In this document: piece by piece, positions 22,536 through 31,284 of the stretch
Layout: every line of letters starts with the position of its first letter
Numbering within the stretch: the first letter of the stretch is position 1
Source of the DNA: Burkholderiales bacterium
GTDB lineage: Bacteria; Pseudomonadota; Gammaproteobacteria; Burkholderiales; Casimicrobiaceae
Assembly: GCA_014378555.1 (NCBI GenBank)
Contig: JACMNN010000013.1
Location: forward strand, 1 to 35,776
Direction: 5' to 3'
Length of the DNA: 35,776 bases
Position numbers and translations under genes: made by a program
Notes under the pieces: generated by a model
The model's database searches: none
What the model was told of the DNA's origin: nothing
What the model saw: only the letters and a program-made list of their open reading frames with translations

Positions 22536-23108
22536 CTACTCGGTGGCCGCCGCTGCCCCTGCGCTGCGCCCTTTGTGCCACAGCACATCCGGCTGCCCGT
22601 TCACACGATTTAACACGCGCGACAACACGAACGCCATATCGCTCAGGCGATTTAGATAAATCCGTGACGGCATTGAAACCTCTGCGATATCGGCCAGCGC
22701 CACCAAGGTGCGCTCGGCACGCCGCCCGACGGTGCGCACCAAGTGGGCGTATGCCGCAGCCCGGGAACCTCCGGGCAGGATGAAATCCTTGAGCATCGGC
22801 AAGTCTTCGTTTAATGATTCGGTGAGCGCTTCAAGCCGTTCGACGTGCGCGTCGGTGATGGCGTAGTAGCCGGGAATCGACATCTCACCGCCAAGGTCAA
22901 AAAGATCATGCTGCACGTCAGTCAAGGCCGACCGTAGCGCCTCTGGGAGCGGCTCGGTGAGTAGCAATCCGACCACACTATTGAGTTCATCAATGTCGCC
23001 CAGTGCGGCCACCCGCGGATGACTTTTTGCGATGCGCGAACCGTCACCCAACCCGGTGGTTCCCGCGTCACCGGTTTTAGTTGTAATCTTCGACAAACGA
23101 TGGCCCAT
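22536..23108 (-). CDS. PduO-type cob(I)alamin adenosyltransferase
   Basis: Transfers the 5'-deoxyadenosyl group from ATP to cob(I)alamin, forming coenzyme B12. 190 aa with the N-terminal ATP-binding signature TKTGDAGTTGLGDGSRIAKSHPRVAALGDIDELNS, then LFDLGGEMS and PGGSRAAAYAHLVRTVGRRAERT, and C-terminal YLNRLSDMAFVLSRVLN; all are standard for the PduO/MMAB family. Length is normal. It diverges from the enoyl-CoA hydratase gene with 34 bp between. It could serve corrinoid salvage or a B12-dependent mutase encoded elsewhere, as no cobalamin gene is nearby. Confidence 0.93.
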   Translation of the reverse strand: MGHRLSKITTKTGDAGTTGLGDGSRIAKSHPRVAALGDIDELNSVVGLLLTEPLPEALRSALTDVQHDLFDLGGEMSIPGYYAITDAHVERLEALTESLNEDLPMLKDFILPGGSRAAAYAHLVRTVGRRAERTLVALADIAEVSMPSRIYLNRLSDMAFVLSRVLNRVNGQPDVLWHKGRSAGAAAATE

Positions 23109-23142
23109 GAGCTTCCCGACAATCTGTGTTTTTACTGAATAA

Positions 23143-23931
23143 ATGAGTGTAGAAGAATCGTTTGTGTTGGCGGAAACCGACGGCGCGGTGGCGACGTTAA
23201 CGCTGAACCGTCCAGCTCAGTTCAACGTGCTGTCGAGCGGCATGATCAGCGCCTTGCAAACGGCGCTCGATGAGGTGCGCATAAATGGTGCGATTCGGGT
23301 GGTCGTTTTGGCGGGTGCAGGGCGCGCGTTTTGTGCCGGACATGATTTGCGCGAAATGCAAGCAAACGCCGATAAAACCTGGCTTACAGAACTGTTCGCA
23401 CAATGCTCGAAAGTCATGCTCACCATTAGCGAGATGGCGCAGCCGGTGATTGCCCGCGTTCAGGGAGTGGCGACCGCAGCGGGCTGCCAGCTGGTTGCAA
23501 GCTGCGATTTGGCCATGGCTAGCCACTCGGCCCGATTCGCGACTAGCGGGGTAAACCTCGACCTGTTTTGCTCAACGCCCGCAGTTGCAATCACCCGATC
23601 TCTGGCCAGCAAACACGCTGCCGAGTTGCTATTTGGCGGTGATTTCATCAGCGCTGCGCAAGCCGAACGCTGGGGACTGGTCAACCGTTGTGTTGACGAG
23701 TCGATGCTGGCGCAGGCCACGCACGATTGGGCGCAGGCCATCGCGTCCAAATCCGGCGCAGCGATCAGCTCGGGCAAAGCGCTGCTTCGCAAGCAACGAA
23801 ACCTGTCGCTCAGCGACGCTTATGCTGCCGCAGGAGAGAATATGGCTAATGACATGTTCACGAAAGATGCAAACATGGGCATTAATGCCTTTCTCAACAA
23901 ACAACTCGCCCCCGGCTGGACGCACCGATGA
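23143..23931 (+). CDS. Enoyl-CoA hydratase/isomerase family protein
   Basis: Crotonase-fold enzyme of 262 aa, probably acting on acyl-CoA thioesters. The CoA-binding and oxyanion-hole segments are visible: LTLNRPAQFNVLSSGMISAL, VVVLAGAGRAFCAGHDLREM, and ARVQGVATAAGCQLVASCDLAMAS. At the position where hydratases carry the first catalytic glutamate, the sequence reads GVATAAGCQL, so classic hydratase activity is doubtful. This resembles the ECHDC3-like branch of uncertain function. It overlaps the next small gene by ATGA. Confidence 0.85.
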   Translation: MSVEESFVLAETDGAVATLTLNRPAQFNVLSSGMISALQTALDEVRINGAIRVVVLAGAGRAFCAGHDLREMQANADKTWLTELFAQCSKVMLTISEMAQPVIARVQGVATAAGCQLVASCDLAMASHSARFATSGVNLDLFCSTPAVAITRSLASKHAAELLFGGDFISAAQAERWGLVNRCVDESMLAQATHDWAQAIASKSGAAISSGKALLRKQRNLSLSDAYAAAGENMANDMFTKDANMGINAFLNKQLAPGWTHR

Positions 23932-24272
23932 GTCTGCTGCGCCGCGATCTTCCGCCGCCTACTGATTCATGGGATGCACTGCGCGAATGGTCAAGACAGT
24001 CCTGGTGGCAGCGCTACCGCGTGTCGTTAATGGTGATGGCGCCATTCACCACCCTCGTCCTGGCGTTGGCAGGGATTGGTCTTTTAATCGCTGAGCCGTC
24101 GTGGCGATCTGCGCAATTAATTGGCGTGCTTTGGCTGATTGGCGTTCCGCTCACCGCACTGGGCAACATGCGGCGCATGGCACGCGCGGCGGCCCAGGTA
24201 CCGCCGATCTCAGAGGCAAGCCGCAACCCCACCACTGCGGTGGACATTCGCGGCAATCGTGGGCCGGATTGA
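23928..24272 (+). CDS. Small two-segment membrane protein, function unknown
   Basis: 114 aa, unrecognised. A charged N-terminus (LLRRDLPPPTDSWDALREWSRQSWWQRYR) precedes two hydrophobic segments, VSLMVMAPFTTLVLALAGIGLLI and LIGVLWLIGVPLTALGNM, and a polar tail. Its ATG overlaps the stop of the enoyl-CoA hydratase family gene (ATGA), which supports it as a real coupled gene. Its 3' end nearly abuts the convergent gtrA-like gene (14 bp). Confidence 0.65.
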   Translation: MSLLRRDLPPPTDSWDALREWSRQSWWQRYRVSLMVMAPFTTLVLALAGIGLLIAEPSWRSAQLIGVLWLIGVPLTALGNMRRMARAAAQVPPISEASRNPTTAVDIRGNRGPD

Positions 24273-24286
24273 CCGGGGTCGTACGG

Positions 24287-24673
24287 TTAACGATGCAAGT
24301 GCCGACGCGCCGAAAAGAAGTTGACGCAAAAACCGGCTGCGGCTCCCACCAAAACGGCACCCCAGATTTGCCACCACTCGCGAGCTGACACGTAAATTAA
24401 GGCCGATGAAACTGCGAAGTTAAGCGCGGTGCCCATCAATTGCTGCAGCAGGTATTGCCCCCAGTCTTGCAAGCTCGCCGGGTGTTGCGGCGAAAACGTG
24501 TAGCGCCGATTAAAAAAATACGTCGTCGTTACACCGGCCAGCAAGCCCGCCGACCGCGCCGCCAACACCGGCCATCCCGCTTGCATACCCAACGTCACCA
24601 TGCCGAGATCAACGGCCAACGCCATAAACGCGCCGATCAAATAGCGCCCTGCTTGTTGCAACGTTTCGCGCAC
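24287..24673 (-). CDS. GtrA-family membrane protein
   Basis: 128-aa protein with four hydrophobic segments: YLIGAFMALAVDLGMVTLG, PVLAARSAGLLAGVTTTYFFNRRYTF, LMGTALNFAVSSALIYV, and IWGAVLVGAAAGFCVNFFSARRHLHR. The TTYFFNRRYTF signature and the C-terminal NFF...R are typical of GtrA. Family members are thought to flip polyprenyl-linked sugars or support cell-wall glycosylation. It lies 22 bp downstream of a large membrane glycosyltransferase-like gene in the same direction. The usual GtrB glycosyltransferase is not seen in the window. Confidence 0.88.
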   Translation of the reverse strand: MRETLQQAGRYLIGAFMALAVDLGMVTLGMQAGWPVLAARSAGLLAGVTTTYFFNRRYTFSPQHPASLQDWGQYLLQQLMGTALNFAVSSALIYVSAREWWQIWGAVLVGAAAGFCVNFFSARRHLHR

Positions 24674-24695
24674 TACGTAGTCCTCAACAGTAAGC

Positions 24696-26582
24696 TCATT
24701 CGATCGGCTTGGCTGGCGTTTTGCTGGCGGCCACGGTTGCGACTGACACCGTTTGCGGCAGCCCCCCCCGAATTTTTAATCGCCATTCAACCTCCCCCGC
24801 GGCGCAATCGGTGCAGCGAAAAATCGCTGTATTTGCGATGGTTGTAGTCGCAACGATTTGGCGCCCATTCACTTCAGCCGTCACATTAAACAGTGGCGAC
24901 GTTGGCAGCAAATTGCTCACGATAACGACGTCACTGGAGGACGCCGGCGTAACCATTAACCACGCCTCCTGTCGCGCTGCGGCCAACATCAGATCGAAGC
25001 GTGGCGGATAGCGCTTGCCGGACGCTGCTGGCAATGACGAAGCGGGGGAAAACACAGCGTTTGCTGGTGCCAGGCCATAGGCTCCCACCAACTCGGTCGG
25101 CTGCAGCCCTGCTTGTTGCCACACCGATATGGGCAGGCCTACGTACGGCTGATGACGACCTCCGACGTTGTCACTGCGCCGTTGCTGGCGGCAGGCTAAA
25201 TCAGTTTCAACATGCAAACCCACATCAAACGCGGAAGCAATGTCTCCGTGCAGACTCACCGCATCAGGCTGCGCACAAAGCCACCGCGCCAACGCATCAC
25301 GCGTGGTGTTTGCCAGAACCGATTCGCGGTGTGCGGTGGTACTGACGTCCTGCATATCGGAATGCAATGGCAAGTACGAATTGACCCGTCCAAGGCGGGC
25401 AATATTGATCAATCCGGCGGCCACCACCAGATGCAACGCGACCACCGCAACGATTACAAAGATCCACAGTGCTCGACGCCACTTCGTGCGCCCGTCAAGC
25501 AAAGCCAGCCATGCCACCGCGAACACGACCGACAACGGCACGAGCGCTACAAACAGCATGTAAAAAGGCGTGTGGTTGCGCAGCAATGCGACTGCTGCGA
25601 CCGTCCAAATCAAGCTTAGCAACGCACCTATCAACGTGCGACGTAAGTGTGCGGTCATGCTGGCCATCACGATGCCAATCAACGTGGCGATCAGCACGAC
25701 AACCCAAACTAACAGAGCGAGCTGTGCACCCTCAACGCCTTCATTCAACAGGCTGTCGAATATATTTTTTGCCTGCATCCAGAGCATATTGGGCGCGATG
25801 CCTGTAACCCCCGCTATCGAGCCGCCAATGCCACTCGGGCCGACCGCATTGTCTGCGGCGCCTTGCGCGGCCAAGGCGGGAAACACGGTGCCAACCAACC
25901 ACGGGGAAAACACGGCGAACGCGGCTAATGCTGAAACTATGAGCGCGCGCCAGCGGTGGCGAGACGGCAAGGCGACAATGGCCACTAGCGCCCAAGGCAG
26001 CAACAGCACTGCGGTCGGGTGCGCATGCAAAGCGAGCGCCGCGGCAAAGCCCAAACCCATCGCCCAGCGCGTTTGGTCAGGCGCATCGCATAGGCGCAAC
26101 GCACACCAGGCGGTCCACCAAAGTGCTGCTTCAACAAACCACGGATGCCCCAAACCCAGCATCTGGTAGCTCGCCACTCCGGGCAGCGCCGCGGCGACCG
26201 CTAGCGACACTCCAAATGCCGGCCCAAGCCAGCGCTTTCCGACCACATACGCCAAGGCAAACTTGCTTGCCAACAAGCAGCCCATCAGCGCGAAGTACAC
26301 CGTCAGCGATCCGCTAACGGCGAGCACCGCCGCCACTAGGTAATACCAGACCGGGCCCAGCAACATGGTGGTGCCCACCGGCGGTCCGATCAACGGCAGC
26401 GCCTCTCCAAGCACGATACGCTGACCCCAGTACAGGTCGCGGGCCACATCGATCGAAACCACACCATGTACGATTGCCGCCACGTAGGCGGCAGTCAGCA
26501 GGAACACGCAAGTCCAACCTATTGCGTTTGCCGGAGCGATGTTGCGTTTCAGGACGTGGGTCATTACCCAAGCGTAATGCAT
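24696..26582 (-). CDS. Polytopic membrane protein, probable GT-C type glycosyltransferase
   Basis: 628 aa. The N-terminal two thirds is a series of hydrophobic segments (about ten to twelve), starting after MTHVLKRNIAPANAIGW. A first periplasmic loop, VSIDVARDLYWGQRIVLGEALPLIGPPVG, carries acidic residues where GT-C enzymes such as ArnT/PMT have catalytic Asp/Glu. The C-terminal part is a soluble region ending GEVEWRLKIRGGLPQTVSV. An ATG six codons later is an equally good start. No specific substrate is evident. Pairing with gtrA suggests polyprenyl-phosphate sugar use at the cell envelope; this is inferred from context. Confidence 0.65.
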   Translation of the reverse strand: MHYAWVMTHVLKRNIAPANAIGWTCVFLLTAAYVAAIVHGVVSIDVARDLYWGQRIVLGEALPLIGPPVGTTMLLGPVWYYLVAAVLAVSGSLTVYFALMGCLLASKFALAYVVGKRWLGPAFGVSLAVAAALPGVASYQMLGLGHPWFVEAALWWTAWCALRLCDAPDQTRWAMGLGFAAALALHAHPTAVLLLPWALVAIVALPSRHRWRALIVSALAAFAVFSPWLVGTVFPALAAQGAADNAVGPSGIGGSIAGVTGIAPNMLWMQAKNIFDSLLNEGVEGAQLALLVWVVVLIATLIGIVMASMTAHLRRTLIGALLSLIWTVAAVALLRNHTPFYMLFVALVPLSVVFAVAWLALLDGRTKWRRALWIFVIVAVVALHLVVAAGLINIARLGRVNSYLPLHSDMQDVSTTAHRESVLANTTRDALARWLCAQPDAVSLHGDIASAFDVGLHVETDLACRQQRRSDNVGGRHQPYVGLPISVWQQAGLQPTELVGAYGLAPANAVFSPASSLPAASGKRYPPRFDLMLAAARQEAWLMVTPASSSDVVIVSNLLPTSPLFNVTAEVNGRQIVATTTIANTAIFRCTDCAAGEVEWRLKIRGGLPQTVSVATVAASKTPAKPIE

Positions 26583-26654
26583 GCCGTTTGCCGAGCGCCT
26601 TAGAGCAGCTGCTCAAAGCAGGATGCGACCGCTGCGTGCGGGCTGCCAAATTTC

Positions 26655-26660
26655 TATAAT
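26655..26660 (+). promoter_or_regulatory. Candidate -10 element for etfBA
   Basis: A consensus TATAAT lies 75 bp upstream of the etfB start in the divergent gap. The corresponding -35 region (around CTGCGT, 17 bases upstream) is poor, so this is a partial promoter match only. Confidence 0.4.
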
Positions 26661-26734
26661 CAATTGGTTACGGTCTGCGCTACTTGCGCCGCGACCGCGC
26701 CTATCTAGGCGGCCCTACCCTCAAGGAGAGAAGT

Positions 26735-27484
26735 TTGAAGATATTGGTTCCGGTCAAACGCGTCGTTGATTACAACGTCAAAGTACGCGTCAAGGCTGAT
26801 AGTTCGGGTGTCGACATCGCCAACGTGAAGATGTCGATGAACCCGTTTTGCGAAATTGCTATTGAAGAAGCGGTTCGGCTGCGCGAAAAAGGCGTCGCCA
26901 CCGAGGTGATCGCGGTTTCAGCGGGCCTGTTGCAATGTCAGGAAACGCTAAGAAACGCCATGGCAATCGGCGCTGATCGGGCGATTTTGATTGAGACTGA
27001 TGTTGAATTGCAGCCATTGGCAGTCGCCAAGTTGCTCAAGGCCATCGTCGACAAAGAGCAGCCCGGCTTGGTGATTCTTGGCAAGCAGGCCATTGACGAC
27101 GACGCCAATCAAACCGGGCAAATGCTTTCTGCATTGCTCGGTTGGGGTCAGGCGACGTTTGCGTCAAAAGTGGAAGTCAGCGGCGACACCGCTACAGTCA
27201 CCCGTGAAGTCGACGGCGGTCTTGAAACCATTTCGCTCAAGCTACCCGCGATTATTACCACCGACCTTCGCCTGAACGAGCCGCGCTATGCAACGCTGCC
27301 CAACATCATGAAAGCGAAGAAAAAGCAGCTTGATAACGTCAAGCCAGCTGATTTGGGAGTAGACGTCACCCCGCGCCTGACCACGCTCAAAGTGGAAGAG
27401 CCGCCGAAACGTCGCGGTGGCGTCAAAGTGGCGGACGTCGCCGCGCTGATGGATAAATTGAAAAACGAAGCAAAGGTGATCTGA
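26735..27484 (+). CDS. etfB: Electron transfer flavoprotein subunit beta
   Basis: AMP-binding beta subunit of ETF, which carries electrons from acyl-CoA dehydrogenases to ETF:quinone oxidoreductase. The start is set at TTG 26735, because AAGGAG stands six bases before it and the protein then begins [26 protein letters not shown], the family N-terminus. The track's ATG at 26684 would add 17 unrelated residues. From the TTG it has 249 aa, the usual length. [26 protein letters not shown] is the AMP/FAD region and [20 protein letters not shown] the recognition-loop region. etfA follows after two bases. Confidence 0.95.
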   Translation: MKILVPVKRVVDYNVKVRVKADSSGVDIANVKMSMNPFCEIAIEEAVRLREKGVATEVIAVSAGLLQCQETLRNAMAIGADRAILIETDVELQPLAVAKLLKAIVDKEQPGLVILGKQAIDDDANQTGQMLSALLGWGQATFASKVEVSGDTATVTREVDGGLETISLKLPAIITTDLRLNEPRYATLPNIMKAKKKQLDNVKPADLGVDVTPRLTTLKVEEPPKRRGGVKVADVAALMDKLKNEAKVI

Positions 27485-27486
27485 AC

Positions 27487-28419
27487 ATGGCTAATCTTGT
27501 TATTGCCGAGCACGATCATGGCTCGCTGAAATCCGCCACACTGAACGTCATTTCTGCGGCGGTTGCCATCGGTGGCGACGTACACGTGTTGGTCGCCGGT
27601 GAAAATGCCAGTGCCGCTGCAGCTGCCGCGGCTCAGGTCGCCGGCGTGTCCAAGGTGTTGCTCGCTGACGGCGCTGCGCACGCAAAACTGTTGACGGAAA
27701 ACGCCGCCTTGCAAGTTGTTGCAGTCGCTGCGGGCTACAGCCACATTCTGGCCCCGGCAACCGCCTACGGCAAAAGCGTTGCGCCTCGGGTTGCAGCACT
27801 GCTCGACAAAGCGCAGATCAGCGACATCATCAAGGTGGTCGATGCCGACACCTTTCAACGTCCGATCTACGCTGGCAACGCCTACGCAACGGTTAAATCC
27901 AGCGACAGCGTAAAGGTGTTGACGGTGCGCGGCACGGCGTTTGGCGCCGCGGCAGCAACCGGCGGCAGCGCCACCGTTGAAAGCGTTACGGCGGTTGCTG
28001 ACTCGGGGCTGTCGAGCTTCGTATCGGCCGAACTGACCAAGAGCGAACGGCCTGAACTCACCGCCGCAAAAATCATTGTTTCTGGCGGACGCGGCCTCGG
28101 TTCCGGTGAAAAATATCGCGAATTGTTGACGCCACTGGCCGACAAACTCAATGCAGCGATGGGTGCATCGCGCGCGGCGGTTGACGCGGGCTTCGTGCCC
28201 AACGATTATCAGGTCGGCCAAACCGGAAAAATCGTTGCGCCGGACCTCTATATCGCCGTCGGCATTAGCGGGGCGATCCAGCACTTGGCGGGCATGAAAG
28301 ACAGCAAGGTCATCGTCGCCATCAATAAAGACCCTGACGCGCCGATTTTCGGCGTCGCCGATTACGGGTTGGTGGGTGATTTGTTTGAACTGGTGCCACA
28401 ACTAACCGCCGAGCTGTAG
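27487..28419 (+). CDS. etfA: Electron transfer flavoprotein subunit alpha
   Basis: FAD-binding alpha subunit of ETF, 310 aa, partner of the preceding etfB. The N-terminal domain begins [23 protein letters not shown]. The C-terminal FAD domain has [39 protein letters not shown], then [50 protein letters not shown], the signature of this family. Two bases separate it from the etfB stop, so the pair is one transcription unit. An acyl-CoA dehydrogenase lies next downstream, the expected electron donor. Confidence 0.97.
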   Translation: MANLVIAEHDHGSLKSATLNVISAAVAIGGDVHVLVAGENASAAAAAAAQVAGVSKVLLADGAAHAKLLTENAALQVVAVAAGYSHILAPATAYGKSVAPRVAALLDKAQISDIIKVVDADTFQRPIYAGNAYATVKSSDSVKVLTVRGTAFGAAAATGGSATVESVTAVADSGLSSFVSAELTKSERPELTAAKIIVSGGRGLGSGEKYRELLTPLADKLNAAMGASRAAVDAGFVPNDYQVGQTGKIVAPDLYIAVGISGAIQHLAGMKDSKVIVAINKDPDAPIFGVADYGLVGDLFELVPQLTAEL

Positions 28420-28431
28420 CGCGGTTTAACT

Positions 28432-28474
28432 CCTCTCCCGCTTTGGGAGAGGGTTAGGGTGAGGCGACTTAAAG
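28432..28474. repeat. Single REP unit downstream of etfA
   Basis: CCTCTCCCGCTTTGGGAGAGG plus TTAGGGTGAGG is a half-REPIN of the same family as 770-900. The CTCTCCC/GGGAGAG stem could act as a 3' stabilising hairpin for etfBA. The rest of the 148-bp gap to the dehydrogenase shows no clear promoter. Confidence 0.75.
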
Positions 28475-28567
28475 TCGTCGCCTGACCTTAACCCGAGTTG
28501 TGCCGTCCGGCGCCACTCACCCACGCCCTCGCATCACGCTGCGAGCGCAACACTCAGGATGTTCGAT

Positions 28568-30370
28568 ATGAGTACCTACCAAGCCCCCCTAAAAGAGATG
28601 CACTTGCTGCTGGAGACGGTCGCACCCATCTCTGAAATTTGCAAGCTGCCGCACTTCGCGGACGCCACGCCGGACACGGTTGCAGCGATTCTCGAAGCTT
28701 CGGCCCAATTTGCAACCGAGGTGCTTGATCCGCTCAACTGGTCGGGTGATCAGGAGGGCGCACGGCACAACCCTGCCGACAACTCAGTGACCACACCCAA
28801 AGGCTTCAAAGCCGCCTATGCGGGTTACCGCGAAATGGGTGGCACCGGCATGCCGATGCCAACTGATTTTGGTGGCATGGGCATGCCGCGCTCGGTGGTC
28901 ACGTTAACCGACGAAATGCTGCATTCGGCCAACATGGGTTTTGGCTTATTGCCGATGCTCACGCAGGGCGCCATCGAGGCCATTTTGTTAGCCGGCTCCG
29001 ACGAGCTGAAGGCCACTTTTGCTGAGAAGATGGTCAGCGGCGAATGGAGCGGCACCATGAACCTGACCGAGCCGCAGGCGGGTTCCGATTTGTCACTGGT
29101 GAAAACGCGCGCCGAGCCGCAGGCTGATGGCAGCTACAAAGTATTCGGCACCAAAATCTACATTACCTACGGCGAACACGACTGGGCGGAAAACATCGTG
29201 CACTTGGTGCTCGCGCGTTTGCCCGATGCCCCGCCGGGTGTTAAAGGCATTTCACTACTGGTGGTGCCCAAGTTTCTGGTCAATAAAGACGGCAGCCTTG
29301 GCGCGCGCAACGACGTAAAGTGCATTTCCATCGAACATAAGATGGGCATTCATGCGTCACCCACTGCGGTGATGCAGTTTGGCGATGCCGGCGGCGCAAC
29401 GGGCTACATCGTGGGTGAGCCGAACCGCGGCCTGGAATACATGTTCATCATGATGAATCTCGCGCGTTTTGGTGTCGGCTTGCAGGGCGTGGGCATTAGT
29501 GAGCGCGCCTATCAACGCGCCGTTGCCTTTGCGCGTGACCGCGTGCAGTCGCGCGACGTTGGCGCACCGCGCCAACCTTCGGTATCAATCATTCATCATC
29601 CGGACGTGCGCCGCATGCTGCTGCGCATGCGCGCGCAAACCGAGGCCGCGCGGGCATTGGCGATGGCCACCGCGTATGCGTTTGATTTGGCTGCAGCACA
29701 CCCCGATGCGGCCGTTCGCGCAAGCAACGCAGCTTTTGTTGATTTGATGATCCCGATTCATAAAGGTTGGGCGACCGAGATGGCGCAAGAGACCACCTAT
29801 CAGGGCATACAAATTCACGGCGGCATGGGTTTTATCGAAGAAACTGGCGCCGCGCAGTATTACCGCGATGCCCGCATCACCACGATCTACGAAGGCACCA
29901 CAGCGATCCAAGCAAACGACCTGATAGGGCGCAAAATGGCGCGTGAAAATGGCGTCACCGCAAAGGCATTGATCGCCACCATGCGCGAATTTGCTGTTGA
30001 ATTGGCAACGTCACAGCATCCCCATTTAAAAGCGACGCATGCGCGTTTGATTGCAGGCATTGAAGCGGTCGAACGCGCTGTCGAATTTAATCTCGCCAAT
30101 TTCAACAGCGACATTCGCGCCTGTTTCGCCGGCTCGGTGCCGATGTTGAAATTGTTCGGCATCGTGTGTGGTGGTTGGCAGTTGGCGCGGGTTGCGCTGG
30201 AAGCAGAAAAACGGCTCAATGCAGGTCATGCCGACGCGGCGTTTTATGAGGCGAAACTGGCAACAATGCGTTTCTTTGCCGACACTATGATTCCCGAAGC
30301 GATTGCTGCTGCGGACACCATTGTCAATGGCGCTGAAGGCACCATGGCGATGGCGGAAGCTGCGTTTTAG
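28568..30370 (+). CDS. Acyl-CoA dehydrogenase (long form with C-terminal domain)
   Basis: FAD enzyme that oxidises acyl-CoA and passes electrons to ETF. The start is set at ATG 28568 (MSTYQAPLKEMHLLLE), because AGGA lies eight bases before it; the track start at 28559 overlaps that site. It has 600 aa, the length of the subgroup with an extra C-terminal domain (DmdC-like). Motifs: NLTEPQAGSDLSLVKTRA, YITYGEHDW, RGLEYMFIMMNLARFGVGLQGVGISERAYQRAVAFARDRVQ, YQGIQIHGGMGFIEETGAAQYYRDARITTIYEGTTAIQANDLIGRK with the usual catalytic-base region. 3-methylmercaptopropionyl-CoA dehydrogenase activity is one possibility; the substrate cannot be fixed. It follows etfBA in the same direction. Confidence 0.92.
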   Translation: MSTYQAPLKEMHLLLETVAPISEICKLPHFADATPDTVAAILEASAQFATEVLDPLNWSGDQEGARHNPADNSVTTPKGFKAAYAGYREMGGTGMPMPTDFGGMGMPRSVVTLTDEMLHSANMGFGLLPMLTQGAIEAILLAGSDELKATFAEKMVSGEWSGTMNLTEPQAGSDLSLVKTRAEPQADGSYKVFGTKIYITYGEHDWAENIVHLVLARLPDAPPGVKGISLLVVPKFLVNKDGSLGARNDVKCISIEHKMGIHASPTAVMQFGDAGGATGYIVGEPNRGLEYMFIMMNLARFGVGLQGVGISERAYQRAVAFARDRVQSRDVGAPRQPSVSIIHHPDVRRMLLRMRAQTEAARALAMATAYAFDLAAAHPDAAVRASNAAFVDLMIPIHKGWATEMAQETTYQGIQIHGGMGFIEETGAAQYYRDARITTIYEGTTAIQANDLIGRKMARENGVTAKALIATMREFAVELATSQHPHLKATHARLIAGIEAVERAVEFNLANFNSDIRACFAGSVPMLKLFGIVCGGWQLARVALEAEKRLNAGHADAAFYEAKLATMRFFADTMIPEAIAAADTIVNGAEGTMAMAEAAF

Positions 30371-30475
30371 TAGTGCCTGGCGTTACGTGGGGCGTGGTTC
30401 CAGCCCTAGTTTCGTCGTGTGCAAGCACTGTCGCGGTAACAACGTCCCCTTTCAAAAAACATTACTGAACTTCGT

Positions 30476-31150
30476 ATGCTGCAACTTCACTACTTTCCCT
30501 CCAACGCCTCATTCACACCGCACGTTTTGCTCGAAGAAATGGGTCTGCCGTTCGAGCTGAAATTGGTTGATCGCACTCAGAACGCGCACAAATCTGCCGA
30601 GTACTTAAAACTTAACCCGAACGGGCTGATTCCGGTGTTGGTAGACGGCGATCTGGTGCTTTACGAGACCGCAGCAATCTGTCTGCATCTCACTGATTCA
30701 CATCCAGAAAAAAATCTGGCGCCCGCGGTGGGCACTAAACAGCGCGCAGAGTTCTACAAGTGGCTGATGTGGATGACCAACACCTTGCAGCCGGCAATGG
30801 TCATGTATTTCTACACCGATCGTTACACCTCTTCAACCGACCCCGAAGTGCTCGCTCAAATCACCGCGAAAACGCAAGAACGCGTGGGCGGAATGCTCAA
30901 GCAACTCGATGAACATTTGGCGGCAAATGGCGGGCCGTGGATGATGGGCCAGACGTTCACCGTGCTCGACGTTTACGCCTTCATGCTGGGGCGCTGGACG
31001 CGTGGCTTCAAGGGCGATCCATCGTCAACACAACCGGCACGCTCGGTGGCCGCATGGCCGCATCTGGGTCCGCTTATGGAGCGAGTACGCAATAGACCGT
31101 CAGTGCAGCGCGTGGCTGTCACCGAAGCGCTGAAGGATATTGCCGGTTAG
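30476..31150 (+). CDS. Glutathione S-transferase family protein
   Basis: 224-aa cytosolic GST. The thioredoxin-fold N-terminal domain runs MLQLHYFPSNASFTPHVLLEEMGLPFELKLVDR to LNPNGLIPVLVDGDLVLYETAAICLHLTDSHP, with the cis-proline (IPVL) and the glutathione-binding ETAA motif. The helical C-terminal domain contains MMGQTFTVLDVYAFMLGRW, the usual N-capping/Asp motif. SNASFTPH places Ser/Thr where catalytic residues of beta/theta-type GSTs lie. No close Shine-Dalgarno was seen. It stands 105 bp after the acyl-CoA dehydrogenase; detoxification or a specific GSH reaction cannot be decided. Confidence 0.9.
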   Translation: MLQLHYFPSNASFTPHVLLEEMGLPFELKLVDRTQNAHKSAEYLKLNPNGLIPVLVDGDLVLYETAAICLHLTDSHPEKNLAPAVGTKQRAEFYKWLMWMTNTLQPAMVMYFYTDRYTSSTDPEVLAQITAKTQERVGGMLKQLDEHLAANGGPWMMGQTFTVLDVYAFMLGRWTRGFKGDPSSTQPARSVAAWPHLGPLMERVRNRPSVQRVAVTEALKDIAG

Positions 31151-31246
31151 ACGATCTGCATTTCGCCAAGCGAGTTTCGAAAGTTTTAATTTAGCGTTGC
31201 TGTCATCAGCGGAACATAAAGCATCGCTACACTCTTCAGTTCGTAT

Positions 31247-31267
31247 TTCGAAGGGTACTCCCTCGAA
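31247..31267. promoter_or_regulatory. Imperfect palindrome upstream of the ABC importer operon
   Basis: TTCGAAGGGTACTCCCTCGAA forms arms TTCGA(A)GGG and CCC-TCGAA around a short centre, 18 bp before the GTG start. It could be an operator or a leader hairpin overlapping the translation-initiation region. The function is unknown. Confidence 0.4.
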
Positions 31268-31284
31268 TTAACAGAGAGGAAGCG

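Noticed and set aside
26684-26734. 17-residue N-terminal extension of EtfB in the ORF track
   Set aside because: The extension is unrelated to the family. The TTG at 26735 has a strong AAGGAG and gives the conserved N-terminus.
27286-28401. 371-aa minus-strand ORF opposite etfA
   Set aside because: The plus strand encodes an unmistakable EtfA. The antisense product is Arg/Gly-rich with no family signature.
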